A DNA stretch of 48,299 nt from an uncultured Chromatiales bacterium (GTDB lineage: Bacteria > Pseudomonadota > Gammaproteobacteria > Steroidobacterales > BM003). Positions within the stretch are counted from its first letter, which is position 1, and each line of letters begins with the position of its first letter. This document shows positions 17,371 through 25,642 of this stretch, one piece after another. The notes below the pieces were generated by a model. The model saw only the letters and a program-made list of their open reading frames with translations. It was not told where the DNA came from and ran no database searches. The stretch lies in contig CAKZML010000122.1 in the NCBI GenBank assembly GCA_937128475.1, positions 1 through 48,299 on the forward strand, in the 5' to 3' direction. The translations under genes were made by a program, and so were the position numbers.

Positions 17371-17715
17371 TTAGCCTACGTCCACGTAAATCAAACCTTC
17401 GACTACCCTCACTGGCAGCGCTGCCAGCGACTGTCCCGGGCATGGCCCCCGCAGACATTCACCTGTAGCAATTTCAAACTCCGCGCCATGACCAGTACAC
17501 AGGATCACACGCTTGCCACGATCAAGAAATTTGTCCTGCTGCCAGTTCAGGGGACGGCCACCGTGAGGGCAAAGATTCCGGTACGCCACGAGATCGCTTC
17601 CGCGACGCACCAGGAAGCCGCGATGGGGCACCGGAGTGTCTCCCCAGGAAAATTCACGGCAACCCAGATCCGGCAAATCCGCGAGATTCCCCACACAAAT
17701 GGTTACACTACTCAT
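17371..17715 (-). CDS. Rieske [2Fe-2S] ferredoxin-like protein
   Basis: 114 aa. Seen: the two Rieske cluster-binding motifs, CPHGG (C-x-H, about residues 48-52) and CTGHG (C-x2-H, about residues 73-77), with the expected spacing and an ending typical of soluble Rieske ferredoxins. There is no signal peptide or membrane anchor, so it is a cytoplasmic one-electron carrier or an assembly protein for a larger oxygenase. Its upstream end faces the NTF2-like gene with only about 54 bp between starts, so the two probably share a divergent promoter region. The electron partner is unknown. Confidence 0.85.
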   Translation of the reverse strand: MSSVTICVGNLADLPDLGCREFSWGDTPVPHRGFLVRRGSDLVAYRNLCPHGGRPLNWQQDKFLDRGKRVILCTGHGAEFEIATGECLRGPCPGQSLAALPVRVVEGLIYVDVG

Positions 17716-17769
17716 CGTTGCTCACACACGCGCTGGAAACCGGTAGCCCCGGCAAGGCAGGAGAACGCC

Positions 17770-18177
17770 ATGGCATTTGCCACAGCACAAGAAGCCGAAC
17801 AGGCATTCTACCGCGCCTTCGCTGCCGCCGACTTCAACGCCATGAAAGCCGTTTGGGCGCCACAGGACATTACCTGCATCCATCCCGGCGGCGCCTTGCT
17901 TCAAGAGCCCGAGACCATTTTCAAAAGCTGGCAACACATTCTGACCACCCAGGGAGCGGCAGAACTGCGGGTTGAAGTGCTGTACCGCCAGGCACGGAAG
18001 GAGCATGTGATTCACGTGGTCCGCGAGCATTTCCGGAATCTTTCCGACAGACCCGCAATTCCGGTGCTGGCCACAAACGTTTATCTTCGGCACTCAGGCG
18101 GCTGGCGCATGTGCGTGCACCACGCCTCAACCGAAGCTCCTTCAAACAAACCCGCCAAGAGAGTATCGATTCACTAA
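17770..18177 (+). CDS. NTF2-like / SnoaL-like domain protein
   Basis: 135 aa from the ATG at 17770, with AGGAGA about 5 nt upstream; the same frame is open further upstream, but that part lies antisense to the Rieske gene. Seen: EAEQAFYRAFAAADFNAM, WAPQDITCIHPGG and a C-terminal NVYLRHSGGWRMCVHHAS strand. This is the helix-plus-curved-sheet pattern of the SnoaL/NTF2 fold (DUF4440-like). Known members act as small hydrolases, isomerases or binding modules; no specific reaction can be read here. Its TAA stop overlaps the ATG of ampG by one base (TAATG), so the two are translationally coupled. Confidence 0.8.
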   Translation: MAFATAQEAEQAFYRAFAAADFNAMKAVWAPQDITCIHPGGALLQEPETIFKSWQHILTTQGAAELRVEVLYRQARKEHVIHVVREHFRNLSDRPAIPVLATNVYLRHSGGWRMCVHHASTEAPSNKPAKRVSIH

Positions 18178-19472
18178 TGCAGGACGACACCCCAGCAACT
18201 TCCGGGCAACGGCCCTGGCAGGAAATCCTGCTGAACCGTCGGATGATCACATGCATCTTCCAGGGCCTGTCCTCCGGCATGCCCCTTTATGTGCTCATCC
18301 AGCTGGTACCGGCATGGCTACGCAGCGAAGGCATAGACCTGGCAACCATCGGCCTGTTCAACCTGGTCATGCTGCCTTACACATGGAAGTTTCTCTGGGC
18401 GCCCTTGCTGGATCGCTACCAGCTGCCGTTCCTGGGCCGCCGTCGGGGCTGGACACTGTTAAGCCAGGTCCTGTTGCTGGGCAGCATCGGGATGCTCGGG
18501 ACCGTGAACCCGGGCAGCAATCTGCAGGCCGCCATGTACCTGGTGTTCGCCGTGGCCCTGTTCAGCGCCACCCAGGACATCGTGCTGGATGCCTACCGCA
18601 GGGAACTGCTGGCGGATGACGAACTGGGTACGGGCAACTCGCTGTTCATCAACGCCTACCGGCTTTCCTCCCTGGTTCCAGGATCGCTGGCGCTAATACT
18701 GTCAGACTTCATGCCCTGGTCGGCCGTGTACTGGATCGTCGCCGGTTTCATGCTGGTAGGCATCGCCACCACTGCCATGGTTGCAGAGACAGGCTCCAGG
18801 GCCCTGGCGCCGACCAGCCTCAGGGACGCCGTCATCGAGCCTTTCCATGAGTTCTTTCAACGCGACGGCGTCCGCAGCGCACTGGCGGTGCTGGGCTTCA
18901 TGCTGCTGTACAAACTGGGTGACAACATGGCCACGGCCTTGTCCACCCCGTTTTACCTGGACCTGGGATTCAGCCGCACTGAGATCGGAACGGTGGCAAA
19001 ATTCGCCGGATTGGGTGGATCCATCGCGGGGGCGGCGCTGGGCGGACTGGCCATGCTACGGCTGTCCATCAACAAGGCCCTATGGATTTTTGGCCTGGTG
19101 CAGGTGGTGTCTATCCTGGGGTTTGCCGCCCTGGCCCGGGTTGGCCAGAACATCTACCTGTTATTTGGCGTGGTGGGTTTTGAGTACATCGGCGTGGGCC
19201 TGGGCACCGTGGCGCTGACCGCTTACATGGCCAAGCAGACCAACATACAGTTTACCGCCACCCAATTTGCCCTGCTGACCAGCCTGACCGCGGTCCCCCG
19301 GACCCTGGCCAATGCCAGCACCGGCTTTATCGTGGAATCCGTGGGTTATTACCAGTTCTTCCTGATTTGCACCGTGGTGGCCATACCGGGCCTTCTACTC
19401 CTGTTCTGGGTCGCGCCCTGGAACGGCAAACAAGAGGCGAATCAAGGACCTCAGCCCAGCTCCCCCTCGTAA
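18177..19472 (+). CDS. ampG: AmpG family muropeptide MFS permease
   Basis: 431 aa from the ATG at 18177. AmpG imports anhydro-muropeptides from the periplasm for cell-wall recycling and thereby also feeds AmpC-type beta-lactamase induction. Seen: about 12 hydrophobic segments; the family pattern near the N terminus (FQGLSSGMPLYVL, WLRSEGIDLATIG) and the loop KFLWAPLLDRY-FLGRRRGW after TM2, which closely matches AmpG. The start overlaps the stop of the NTF2-like gene. The last 22 nt overlap the end of the convergent xthA. Confidence 0.88.
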   Translation: MQDDTPATSGQRPWQEILLNRRMITCIFQGLSSGMPLYVLIQLVPAWLRSEGIDLATIGLFNLVMLPYTWKFLWAPLLDRYQLPFLGRRRGWTLLSQVLLLGSIGMLGTVNPGSNLQAAMYLVFAVALFSATQDIVLDAYRRELLADDELGTGNSLFINAYRLSSLVPGSLALILSDFMPWSAVYWIVAGFMLVGIATTAMVAETGSRALAPTSLRDAVIEPFHEFFQRDGVRSALAVLGFMLLYKLGDNMATALSTPFYLDLGFSRTEIGTVAKFAGLGGSIAGAALGGLAMLRLSINKALWIFGLVQVVSILGFAALARVGQNIYLLFGVVGFEYIGVGLGTVALTAYMAKQTNIQFTATQFALLTSLTAVPRTLANASTGFIVESVGYYQFFLICTVVAIPGLLLLFWVAPWNGKQEANQGPQPSSPS

Positions 19473-20227
19473 TCCATGATCAACGGGGCGTGGTCAGAAA
19501 ACCACTCGTCCTTGAAGACGCTGGCCGAGAGCACCCTGTCCGCCAGGCCAGGGGTAACAATCTGGTAATCGATGCGCCACCCCACGTTCTTGGCCCGGGC
19601 CTGGCCCCGGTTGGACCACCAGGTGTATTGATCCGGGTCCGGATTCACCTGCCGGAAGGCATCCACATAACCCACCTCGTCAAACAGGGTGTCCAGCCAG
19701 GCCCGTTCCTCGGGCAGGAAGCCTGAGTTCTTCTTGTTACCTTTCCAGTTCTTCAGGTCAATTTCCTTGTGGGCGATGTTCCAGTCTCCACAAATGATGT
19801 ACTCCCGCCGCTTGCGGCGAAGCCCCTTCAGATGGGGCAGGAATTGATCAAGAAAACGATACTTGGCCTCCTGGCGCAATTCACTGGAGGATCCCGAGGG
19901 CAGGTACAGGGATACAACGCTCAACCCCGAAAACTGGGCTTCAATGTAGCGGGCTTCACGGTCGAACTCATCCCAGCCCAGACCCCGCAGCACCTTGCTG
20001 GGCTTCACGCGACTGAAGATCGCCACACCGCTGTAGCCTTTCTTTTCAGCATCCAGGTAATAGCAGTGATAGCCGTCGGGCCTGAAGGCATCCGCCTCCA
20101 GTTGAAACTCCTGGGCCTTGGTTTCCTGGATGCAGACCACGTCCGCATCTTGCGCTGCAAGCCAGTCAAAAAAACCCTTACGCTCTGCAGCGCGAATGCC
20201 ATTAACGTTGGCGGTAATTATTCGCAT
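19451..20227 (-). CDS. xthA: Exodeoxyribonuclease III
   Basis: 258 aa, usual length. Exonuclease III/AP endonuclease of base excision repair: it cleaves 5' to abasic sites and trims 3' blocking groups. Seen: the EEP-fold motifs ITANVNGIRAA (residues 4-14), the metal-binding Glu in QETKAQ (about 35), GDWNIAHKEID (about 147), WWSNRGQARAKNVGWRIDY (about 208-226) and the catalytic SDHAPLI near the C terminus. It is divergent from pyrE with 125 bp between, and overlaps ampG by 22 nt at the 3' end. Confidence 0.95.
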   Translation of the reverse strand: MRIITANVNGIRAAERKGFFDWLAAQDADVVCIQETKAQEFQLEADAFRPDGYHCYYLDAEKKGYSGVAIFSRVKPSKVLRGLGWDEFDREARYIEAQFSGLSVVSLYLPSGSSSELRQEAKYRFLDQFLPHLKGLRRKRREYIICGDWNIAHKEIDLKNWKGNKKNSGFLPEERAWLDTLFDEVGYVDAFRQVNPDPDQYTWWSNRGQARAKNVGWRIDYQIVTPGLADRVLSASVFKDEWFSDHAPLIMDYEGELG

Positions 20228-20352
20228 GGAAGGCCCACTCTCAAAAGCCCGGTATCCTACCGCGTTTTCCGACCGGCTCCGAGAGCGGGCGAAAAAATAG
20301 CGGTTCTGCCCGGCCCGGGATTAATGGATAATGCCCGCCTGGAGGACGAATC

Positions 20353-20994
20353 ATGCACGCATACAAGAAAGAATTTCTCGACCTGGCACTGGAATTGGGC
20401 GTACTGCGCTTCGGCGAGTTCACGCTGAAATCAGGCAGAAAGAGCCCGTATTTCTTCAACGCCGGCCTGTTTTGCAACGGACAGGCGCTGGATGGACTTG
20501 GCCGGTACTACGCACAAGCCATCGTCGACTCCGGACAGGAATTCGATATGCTTTTCGGTCCGGCCTACAAGGGTATTTCACTGGCCGCACTGACCGCGGC
20601 AGCGCTGTACCGGGACCATGGCGTCAATGTTGGCTATGCGTATAACCGCAAGGAAGCCAAGGCCCACGGCGAAGGCGGAAACCTGGTGGGCGCCCCCCTG
20701 AAAGGCCGGGTACTGATTGTGGATGACGTGATCACCGCAGGTACGGCGATTCGTGAATCGGTGGAAATTATTCGCGATAATGGCGCGATCGCCGCCGGCG
20801 TGGCCATCGCACTGGACCGCCAGGAACGCGGCCAGGGCGAACTCTCGGCTGTACAGGAAGCCGAGGCCGACCTGGGCCTCTCGGTAACCCGGATAGTGGG
20901 TCTGAGCGACCTGGTGGGCTACCTGGAGCAAGACCCCGCCCGGGCGCAGGATCTGGAAGCGGTCAGCGCATATCGGGCAAGTTACGGGATCTAG
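20353..20994 (+). CDS. pyrE: Orotate phosphoribosyltransferase
   Basis: 213 aa. Converts orotate and PRPP to orotidine 5'-monophosphate in de novo pyrimidine synthesis. Seen: [13 protein letters not shown] near residues 24-36, [10 protein letters not shown] at about 70, and the PRPP-binding loop [13 protein letters not shown] (about 119-131). GGAGG sits 7 nt before the ATG. Many gammaproteobacteria have pyrE near dut and coaBC, as here, though the DUF4124 gene intervenes. Confidence 0.96.
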   Translation: MHAYKKEFLDLALELGVLRFGEFTLKSGRKSPYFFNAGLFCNGQALDGLGRYYAQAIVDSGQEFDMLFGPAYKGISLAALTAAALYRDHGVNVGYAYNRKEAKAHGEGGNLVGAPLKGRVLIVDDVITAGTAIRESVEIIRDNGAIAAGVAIALDRQERGQGELSAVQEAEADLGLSVTRIVGLSDLVGYLEQDPARAQDLEAVSAYRASYGI

Positions 20995-21081
20995 TCAACC
21001 AAACTTGAGTATCGACTGGTCTTCCATTAATTTGAACTGGGCCACAGTTTGGAAATTTTCCAAGGGAATCTCCTCAGATTC

Positions 21082-21711
21082 ATGTGCTATAAAAGACAAG
21101 TGAAAAACATTCTCGTAAACGCCAGCATTGTGGCCACCCTGCTCTTGAGCGCTCCGGCATACGCGGAACTGTACAAGTGGGTGGACGAGAACGGCGTGAT
21201 TCATTACGGCGACCATATTCCGCCCGAGTACGCCAAGGATCGTCACGAACGCTTTAACGAAGGTGGCGTACGCATCGGTGTGGAAGAGGGTGAACTGACC
21301 AAGGAACAACGCGCGGCCCGTGCCGAGCAAGAGCGCATTCGTCAGGAACTCGACCAATATGATCAACAACTGCTCATGTCCTATGAGCGAATCTCTGACA
21401 TTGAGCAATTGCGCGAGGCCCGCCTGGCTGATCTCAAGCAGCAGGACCTTATCGCTGCGAACTACCTGAAGAGCCTTGAAGAACGCATGGCTGCACTGGA
21501 AATTGAAGCCCAGCGCTATAACTATCCCTACGATCCCCTGTCAGACAAGCGCTCGGTCCCCGACAATCTCACCACTGAGCTGATGGAAACCGCAGCCAAC
21601 GTGGAAAAATACCGGGACATGCTGAATCGACGCACCCAGCAGCGTGAAGAACTGGTCTCCAGTTTCCAGCGCGATATCAAGCGCTTCCAGGAACTGAAGT
21701 CCAAATACTAG
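21082..21711 (+). CDS. DUF4124 domain periplasmic protein with coiled coil
   Basis: About 209 aa from the ATG at 21082. A GTG at 21100 would give a cleaner signal peptide (KNILVNASIVATLLLSAPAYA), and an ATG at 21049 is also possible; none has a good Shine-Dalgarno site. Seen: a Sec signal peptide cleaved at AYA-EL, then the DUF4124 motif LYKWVDENGVIHYGD-PP just after cleavage. A long charged helical region (about 75-205) is rich in E, Q, R and L, suggesting coiled coil. DUF4124 proteins are common envelope proteins of unknown function in gammaproteobacteria. It converges on dut with a 10-bp gap. Confidence 0.82.
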   Translation: MCYKRQVKNILVNASIVATLLLSAPAYAELYKWVDENGVIHYGDHIPPEYAKDRHERFNEGGVRIGVEEGELTKEQRAARAEQERIRQELDQYDQQLLMSYERISDIEQLREARLADLKQQDLIAANYLKSLEERMAALEIEAQRYNYPYDPLSDKRSVPDNLTTELMETAANVEKYRDMLNRRTQQREELVSSFQRDIKRFQELKSKY

Positions 21712-21721
21712 ACAGCCCCTG

Positions 21722-22177
21722 CTACTGCTGACCGGTGGAGCCGAAGCCGCCGGTACCGCGCTTGCTGTCCGAAAATTCCTCGACGACCTCGAAACGGGCC
21801 TGCACTACCGGCAGGATCACCATCTGGGCAATCCTGTCGCCCGGCTCGATGGTGAAAGGATGGCTGCTGCGATTCCAGCATGAAACGAACACCTGGCCCT
21901 GGTAATCCGAATCGATAAGGCCGGTGAGATTTCCCAGCACGATGCCATGTTTGTGTCCCAGGCCGGAACGGGGCAACAACACGGCAGCCAGACCCGGATC
22001 ATCAATGTGAATCGCCATACCTGTGGGTATCAGTTCAGTCTGACCCGGCTCCAGGACCAGCGTCTTGTCCAGGCAGGCACGCAAATCCATTCCCGCAGAA
22101 CCGGTGGTGGCGTAATTGGGTACCGGAAACTCCGCACCCAGGCGGGGGTCAAGAATCTTTAGCTGAATACTTTGCAT
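21722..22177 (-). CDS. dut: Deoxyuridine 5'-triphosphate nucleotidohydrolase
   Basis: 151 aa. Hydrolyses dUTP to dUMP and pyrophosphate, keeping uracil out of DNA and feeding dTMP synthesis. All five trimeric dUTPase motifs are visible: AGMDLRA (about 28), [11 protein letters not shown] (about 70), [11 protein letters not shown] (about 86), [10 protein letters not shown] (about 112) and the C-terminal [10 protein letters not shown]. It lies just downstream of coaBC on the same strand (35-bp gap), a common gammaproteobacterial pairing, and is likely cotranscribed with it. Confidence 0.96.
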   Translation of the reverse strand: MQSIQLKILDPRLGAEFPVPNYATTGSAGMDLRACLDKTLVLEPGQTELIPTGMAIHIDDPGLAAVLLPRSGLGHKHGIVLGNLTGLIDSDYQGQVFVSCWNRSSHPFTIEPGDRIAQMVILPVVQARFEVVEEFSDSKRGTGGFGSTGQQ

Positions 22178-22212
22178 CGAAAATCAGTTCCTGGTTTGGT
22201 CACAACGTCAGT

Positions 22213-23424
22213 TCAGGCATCCTCATTTCGAAAATGCCGGGCGATCAAATTCAATAACAACCGGGCAAGTTCAACTTTTGAACCGCTACCCAGGTCTTCG
22301 GCACCTTCGGGCCAGTAGGCCACCAGTGCATTGGTGTCCTTGTCGAAAGCCCTGCCCTCACCCACCAGGTTGGCGGCGATCAGGTCCAGGGACTTGGCGG
22401 AAAGCTTGCCCCGTGCATAGTCTTCCAGATTCTCGGTCTCAGCCGCGAACCCCACCGTGAATGGTCGCTTTCCGGGCTCAAGGCTCGACACCCAGGCCAG
22501 GATATCCGGGTTGCGCACCAGTTCCAGGGACAGGTGCTCGCTGGTCTTCTTGATCTTGTGGTCAGCCTGTTCAGCCACCCGGTAGTCCGAGACCGCCGCG
22601 GCACCGACAAAAATATCCACCCCGGCAATATTGTCGTGAACTGCCTGGTGCATCTGCTCGGCGGTCTCCACGTCCACCCGCTGCACCCCGGGTGGAGTCA
22701 CCAGGCTGACCGGACCACTAACCAGCATGACCCGGGCGCCCATTTGGGCGGCCTGCTCAGCCAGGGCGAACCCCATTTTCCCCGAACTGCGGTTGCTGAT
22801 GAAGCGCACCGGATCCACCGGCTCCCGGGTGGGTCCGGCGGTAATCATCAATGACACGCCACTTAGCGGCCCATCGGTGCCTGCCAGGGCGGTGACTGCC
22901 TCGGCAATCTCCAGGGGCTCGAGCATCCGTCCGGCCCCGGTTTCGCCACAAGCCTGGTCACCCTCACCGGGACCCAGGATCTGCACGCCGCGAGCACGCA
23001 GAATTTCCAGGTTGGATTGAGTCGCCGGATTGGCCCACATTTGCTTGTTCATGGCCGGGGCAAGCACCAGGGGCGCCTCGGTAGCCAGGCAGACCGTACT
23101 TAACAAGTCTCCGGCCAGGCCCGCGGCCAGTTTGGACAGGGTATCTGCTGTGGTGGGCGCAATCAGCACCAGGTCGGCCCAGCGCGCCAATTCGATATGC
23201 CCCATCGATGCCTCTGCGGCCTCATCCCACAGGTCAGTGCGTACCGGTCTTCCGGATACCGCCTGGAACGTCATGGGGGTAATAAATTGCTGCGCCCCCC
23301 GGGACATCACCACCTGTACTTCCGCGCCTCGCTCACGCAGCCTCCGAACAAGGTCCGGGGCCTTGTAGGCAGCGATACCACCGGTAACGCCAAGCAAAAT
23401 ATTTTTACGTATTAATGCGCTCAT
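22213..23424 (-). CDS. coaBC: Bifunctional phosphopantothenoylcysteine decarboxylase / phosphopantothenate-cysteine ligase
   Basis: 403 aa from the ATG at 23424 (MSALIRKN), with AGAGAGG 4-5 nt upstream; a longer open frame lacks support. It catalyses two coenzyme A steps: ligation of cysteine to phosphopantothenate (CoaB) and decarboxylation to phosphopantetheine (CoaC). Seen: the FMN-binding CoaC domain with GVTGGIAAYK, the active-site His in SMGHIELARWAD, PAMN and the lid CGETGAGRM, followed by the CoaB domain with PVRFISNRSSGKMG and the C-terminal GFAAETEN motif. The coaD gene of the same pathway lies 4 kb downstream. Confidence 0.96.
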   Translation of the reverse strand: MSALIRKNILLGVTGGIAAYKAPDLVRRLRERGAEVQVVMSRGAQQFITPMTFQAVSGRPVRTDLWDEAAEASMGHIELARWADLVLIAPTTADTLSKLAAGLAGDLLSTVCLATEAPLVLAPAMNKQMWANPATQSNLEILRARGVQILGPGEGDQACGETGAGRMLEPLEIAEAVTALAGTDGPLSGVSLMITAGPTREPVDPVRFISNRSSGKMGFALAEQAAQMGARVMLVSGPVSLVTPPGVQRVDVETAEQMHQAVHDNIAGVDIFVGAAAVSDYRVAEQADHKIKKTSEHLSLELVRNPDILAWVSSLEPGKRPFTVGFAAETENLEDYARGKLSAKSLDLIAANLVGEGRAFDKDTNALVAYWPEGAEDLGSGSKVELARLLLNLIARHFRNEDA

Positions 23425-23558
23425 TGGGCCTCTCTCTGAGGTCCCGGAGCATACCATGAACGATTACCCAGAAAGAGCCGTTGCGGCCCCCGGGGTTCTG
23501 TTTTTACCCTGCCTGTATCTGTCACGCATGTGTCGCAAAAACCCGGGAACAGGCAACT

Positions 23559-24233
23559 ATGGCCATAAGGAATTGGCCCGAACACGAACGGCCTCGAGAA
23601 AAACTGCTGCGACAGGGCTGCCATAGCCTGTCCGATGCCGAACTGCTGGCGGTACTGCTGGGCAGCGGCTGCCACGGTACCAGCGCGGTCGGACTCGGCC
23701 GCAGCCTGCTGGGTCATTTTGGCGGTTTGCGCCCGCTGATGTCCGCCAACCGCCAGGAAGTCTGCCTGGTCACCGGCATGGGCCCTGCGCGCTACGCCAA
23801 TCTGCAAGCTGCCCTGGAACTGAGCCGGCGGCATCACCTGGAGCGCCTCCAGCGCGGCCCGGGACTCAGCGACCCCACCGAGGCGGGCGGATTCCTGCAA
23901 GCCAGCCTGCGGGATCTCGGTCATGAGCTATTCGTATGCCTGTTCCTGGACAACCGTCACAGGGTCATATGCTATGAGCCACTGTTCAGAGGGACGATAG
24001 ATGGCGCAACCGTTCACCCCCGGGAGGTGGTTCGGCAAGCGCTGGCCTGTGATGCGGCGGCCGTGATTCTCGCGCATAATCACCCTTCCGGGGTGGCCGA
24101 ACCCAGCGATGCAGACTGCAGAATCACCCGCAGATTGGCGGATGCGCTGGCCCTGGTGGACATCCGGGTGCTGGATCATTTGATCGTTGGGGACGGGGAT
24201 TGCGTCTCCCTGGCACAAAGAGGGCTTATTTGA
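23559..24233 (+). CDS. radC: RadC family JAB-domain protein
   Basis: 224 aa from the ATG at 23559 ([17 protein letters not shown]), which matches the usual RadC N terminus and has an AGG site upstream; a longer frame adds a cysteine-rich stretch with no support. Seen: an N-terminal helix-hairpin-helix-like part ([26 protein letters not shown]) and the C-terminal MPN/JAB domain with AHNHPSG and SDAD metal-ligand motifs. Known: the domain has a metalloprotease-type fold; the old role in DNA repair is doubtful. It is divergent from coaBC and lies directly upstream of rpmB, as in many proteobacteria. Confidence 0.92.
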   Translation: MAIRNWPEHERPREKLLRQGCHSLSDAELLAVLLGSGCHGTSAVGLGRSLLGHFGGLRPLMSANRQEVCLVTGMGPARYANLQAALELSRRHHLERLQRGPGLSDPTEAGGFLQASLRDLGHELFVCLFLDNRHRVICYEPLFRGTIDGATVHPREVVRQALACDAAAVILAHNHPSGVAEPSDADCRITRRLADALALVDIRVLDHLIVGDGDCVSLAQRGLI

Positions 24234-24234
24234 C

Positions 24235-24263
24235 TTGCGCAAATTCTCGTCCGCTGGTATAAA
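24235..24263 (+). promoter_or_regulatory. Sigma-70-type promoter of rpmB-rpmG
   Basis: TTGCGC at 24235-24240, a 17-bp spacer ending in TGG, and TATAAA at 24258-24263. The position between radC and rpmB fits. Confidence 0.7.
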
Positions 24264-24275
24264 GTTCGGCTTCCT

Positions 24276-24294
24276 GCGTCCGTGAGTCGGACGC
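24276..24294 (+). promoter_or_regulatory. Leader hairpin upstream of rpmB
   Basis: GCGTCCG and CGGACGC form a perfect 7-bp stem with a TGAGT loop, starting about 12 nt after the -10 element and ending 30 nt before the rpmB start. It lies in the 5' UTR. It could serve in mRNA stability or in autogenous ribosomal-protein control; the latter is only a guess. Confidence 0.5.
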
Positions 24295-24324
24295 TGCACT
24301 ATGGATTTAACGGGAAATAGGGTC

Positions 24325-24561
24325 ATGTCCAAGGTCTGTCAGATTACCGGCAAGCGTCCGGTCACTGGAAACAACGTTTCGCACGCGAAAAACAGAACGC
24401 GTAGGCGTTTTCTGCCCAATCTGCACACTCACCGCCTCTGGGTGGAGAGTGAGAAGCGCTTCGTCAAGCTGAAAATCTCCAGCGCTGGCCTGCGTAATAT
24501 TGATAAGCACGGGATTGACAAGATCCTGGCTGATCTTCGTGCCGCTGGCGAAAAGATCTAA
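24325..24561 (+). CDS. rpmB: 50S ribosomal protein L28
   Basis: 78 aa from the ATG at 24325 ([12 protein letters not shown]), which is the conserved L28 start; an in-frame ATG 24 nt upstream is not. Seen: [21 protein letters not shown] and NLHTHR, the rRNA-contact motifs of L28. It is a large-subunit component and is followed 25 nt later by rpmG, the standard proteobacterial rpmBG operon. Confidence 0.97.
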   Translation: MSKVCQITGKRPVTGNNVSHAKNRTRRRFLPNLHTHRLWVESEKRFVKLKISSAGLRNIDKHGIDKILADLRAAGEKI

Positions 24562-24586
24562 CCCCACCCTCTGAAGGAGCAACAAC

Positions 24587-24742
24587 ATGCGTGACAAGAT
24601 TCGCCTGGTGTCCTCGGAAGGAACAGGACACTTTTACACCACCACCAAGAACAAGCGCCTCCACCCCGAAAAGGTGGAAGTGAAGAAATTCGATCCCAAG
24701 GCTCGCAAGCACACGATCTACAAGGAAGCCAAGATCAAGTAA
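24587..24742 (+). CDS. rpmG: 50S ribosomal protein L33
   Basis: 51 aa, starting [19 protein letters not shown] and ending KEAKIK; AAGGAG lies 7 nt upstream. The sequence matches L33 of the type without zinc-binding cysteines (no CxxC pairs), the C-minus form. It is the second gene of the rpmBG operon. Confidence 0.97.
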   Translation: MRDKIRLVSSEGTGHFYTTTKNKRLHPEKVEVKKFDPKARKHTIYKEAKIK

Positions 24743-24772
24743 GCGACCCGATAGGTATCGAGTTTTAAAAAG

Positions 24773-24796
24773 AACCCGCCTGATGGCGGGTTTTTT
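24773..24796 (+). terminator. Rho-independent terminator of rpmBG
   Basis: AACCCGCC-TGAT-GGCGGGTT, a perfect 8-bp stem, followed by a T run. Confidence 0.92.
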
Positions 24797-24826
24797 GTGC
24801 CCACTGCAAAGGGTTATGATTCCCGA

Positions 24827-25642
24827 ATGCCTGAATTACCCGAAGTCGAAACCACCTGCCGGGGCCTGAGCCCTCACCTGCTGGGAAAACAGGTGAAATC
24901 GGTAACCGTGCGTCAGCGCCAGCTCCGCTGGCCAATACCAACGCGACTGGATAAGACACTTCCCGGGGAAACAATTCTCTCCGTCGGCCGCAGGGCCAAG
25001 TACCTGCTGATCGGCACCGGGGCCGGCACCCTGATCTCCCACCTGGGCATGTCGGGCTCTTTCCGGATGGTCAGGCCCGATAACCCCCCAGGCAGTCACG
25101 ACCACGTGGATATCGCCTTGAGTTCGGGATGGGTACTTCGCTACAACGACCCTCGTCGCTTCGGTTGCATGCTCTGGACCCAGGCCGATCCTCTCCAGCA
25201 CAAGCTGTTAACCGCACTGGGCCCCGAACCCCTGGAAGCTCAGTTCACCGCGCTATACCTGTATCGCAAGTCTCGCAGGCGGAAGCTCAGCATCAAGCCG
25301 TTCCTCATGAGCAACCAGGTGGTGGTGGGAGTGGGAAATATTTACGCCAGCGAGTCCCTGCACCGGGCCGGCATTCACCCCCGCCGCCCGGCAGGCCGGG
25401 TCAGCCTGGCGCGAATGGGAATACTGGTAAATGAGGTCAGGCAGGTACTGGCCGAGGCAATCCAGGCCGGCGGCACCACCTTGAAGGATTTCGTAAGGGA
25501 AAACGGACAACCTGGCTATTTTGCACAGTCGCTACTGGTGTACGGCAGGGCGGGAAAACCCTGCGGGCGGTGCGGCGAACTGGTGCGCCAGGAAATCATG
25601 GGGCAACGGGCGAGCTACTTCTGCCCCGGCTGCCAGCGCTAG
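24827..25642 (+). CDS. mutM: Formamidopyrimidine-DNA glycosylase
   Basis: 271 aa from the ATG at 24827, needed because the catalytic residue is the Pro after the initiator Met ([14 protein letters not shown]). It removes 8-oxoguanine and FapyG and nicks the abasic site. Seen: the N-terminal PELPE motif, a Lys in the beta-hairpin (GRRAKYLL), [14 protein letters not shown] in the helix-two-turn-helix region, and a C-terminal zinc finger with CGRCGE and CPGCQR. The TAG stop overlaps the stop of the convergent ggt in a shared CTAG. Confidence 0.96.
   Translation: MPELPEVETTCRGLSPHLLGKQVKSVTVRQRQLRWPIPTRLDKTLPGETILSVGRRAKYLLIGTGAGTLISHLGMSGSFRMVRPDNPPGSHDHVDIALSSGWVLRYNDPRRFGCMLWTQADPLQHKLLTALGPEPLEAQFTALYLYRKSRRRKLSIKPFLMSNQVVVGVGNIYASESLHRAGIHPRRPAGRVSLARMGILVNEVRQVLAEAIQAGGTTLKDFVRENGQPGYFAQSLLVYGRAGKPCGRCGELVRQEIMGQRASYFCPGCQR

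Noticed and set aside
17488-17769. A 94-codon N-terminal extension of the NTF2-like protein
   Set aside because: Antisense to the Rieske gene, and the ATG at 17770 has a good Shine-Dalgarno site.
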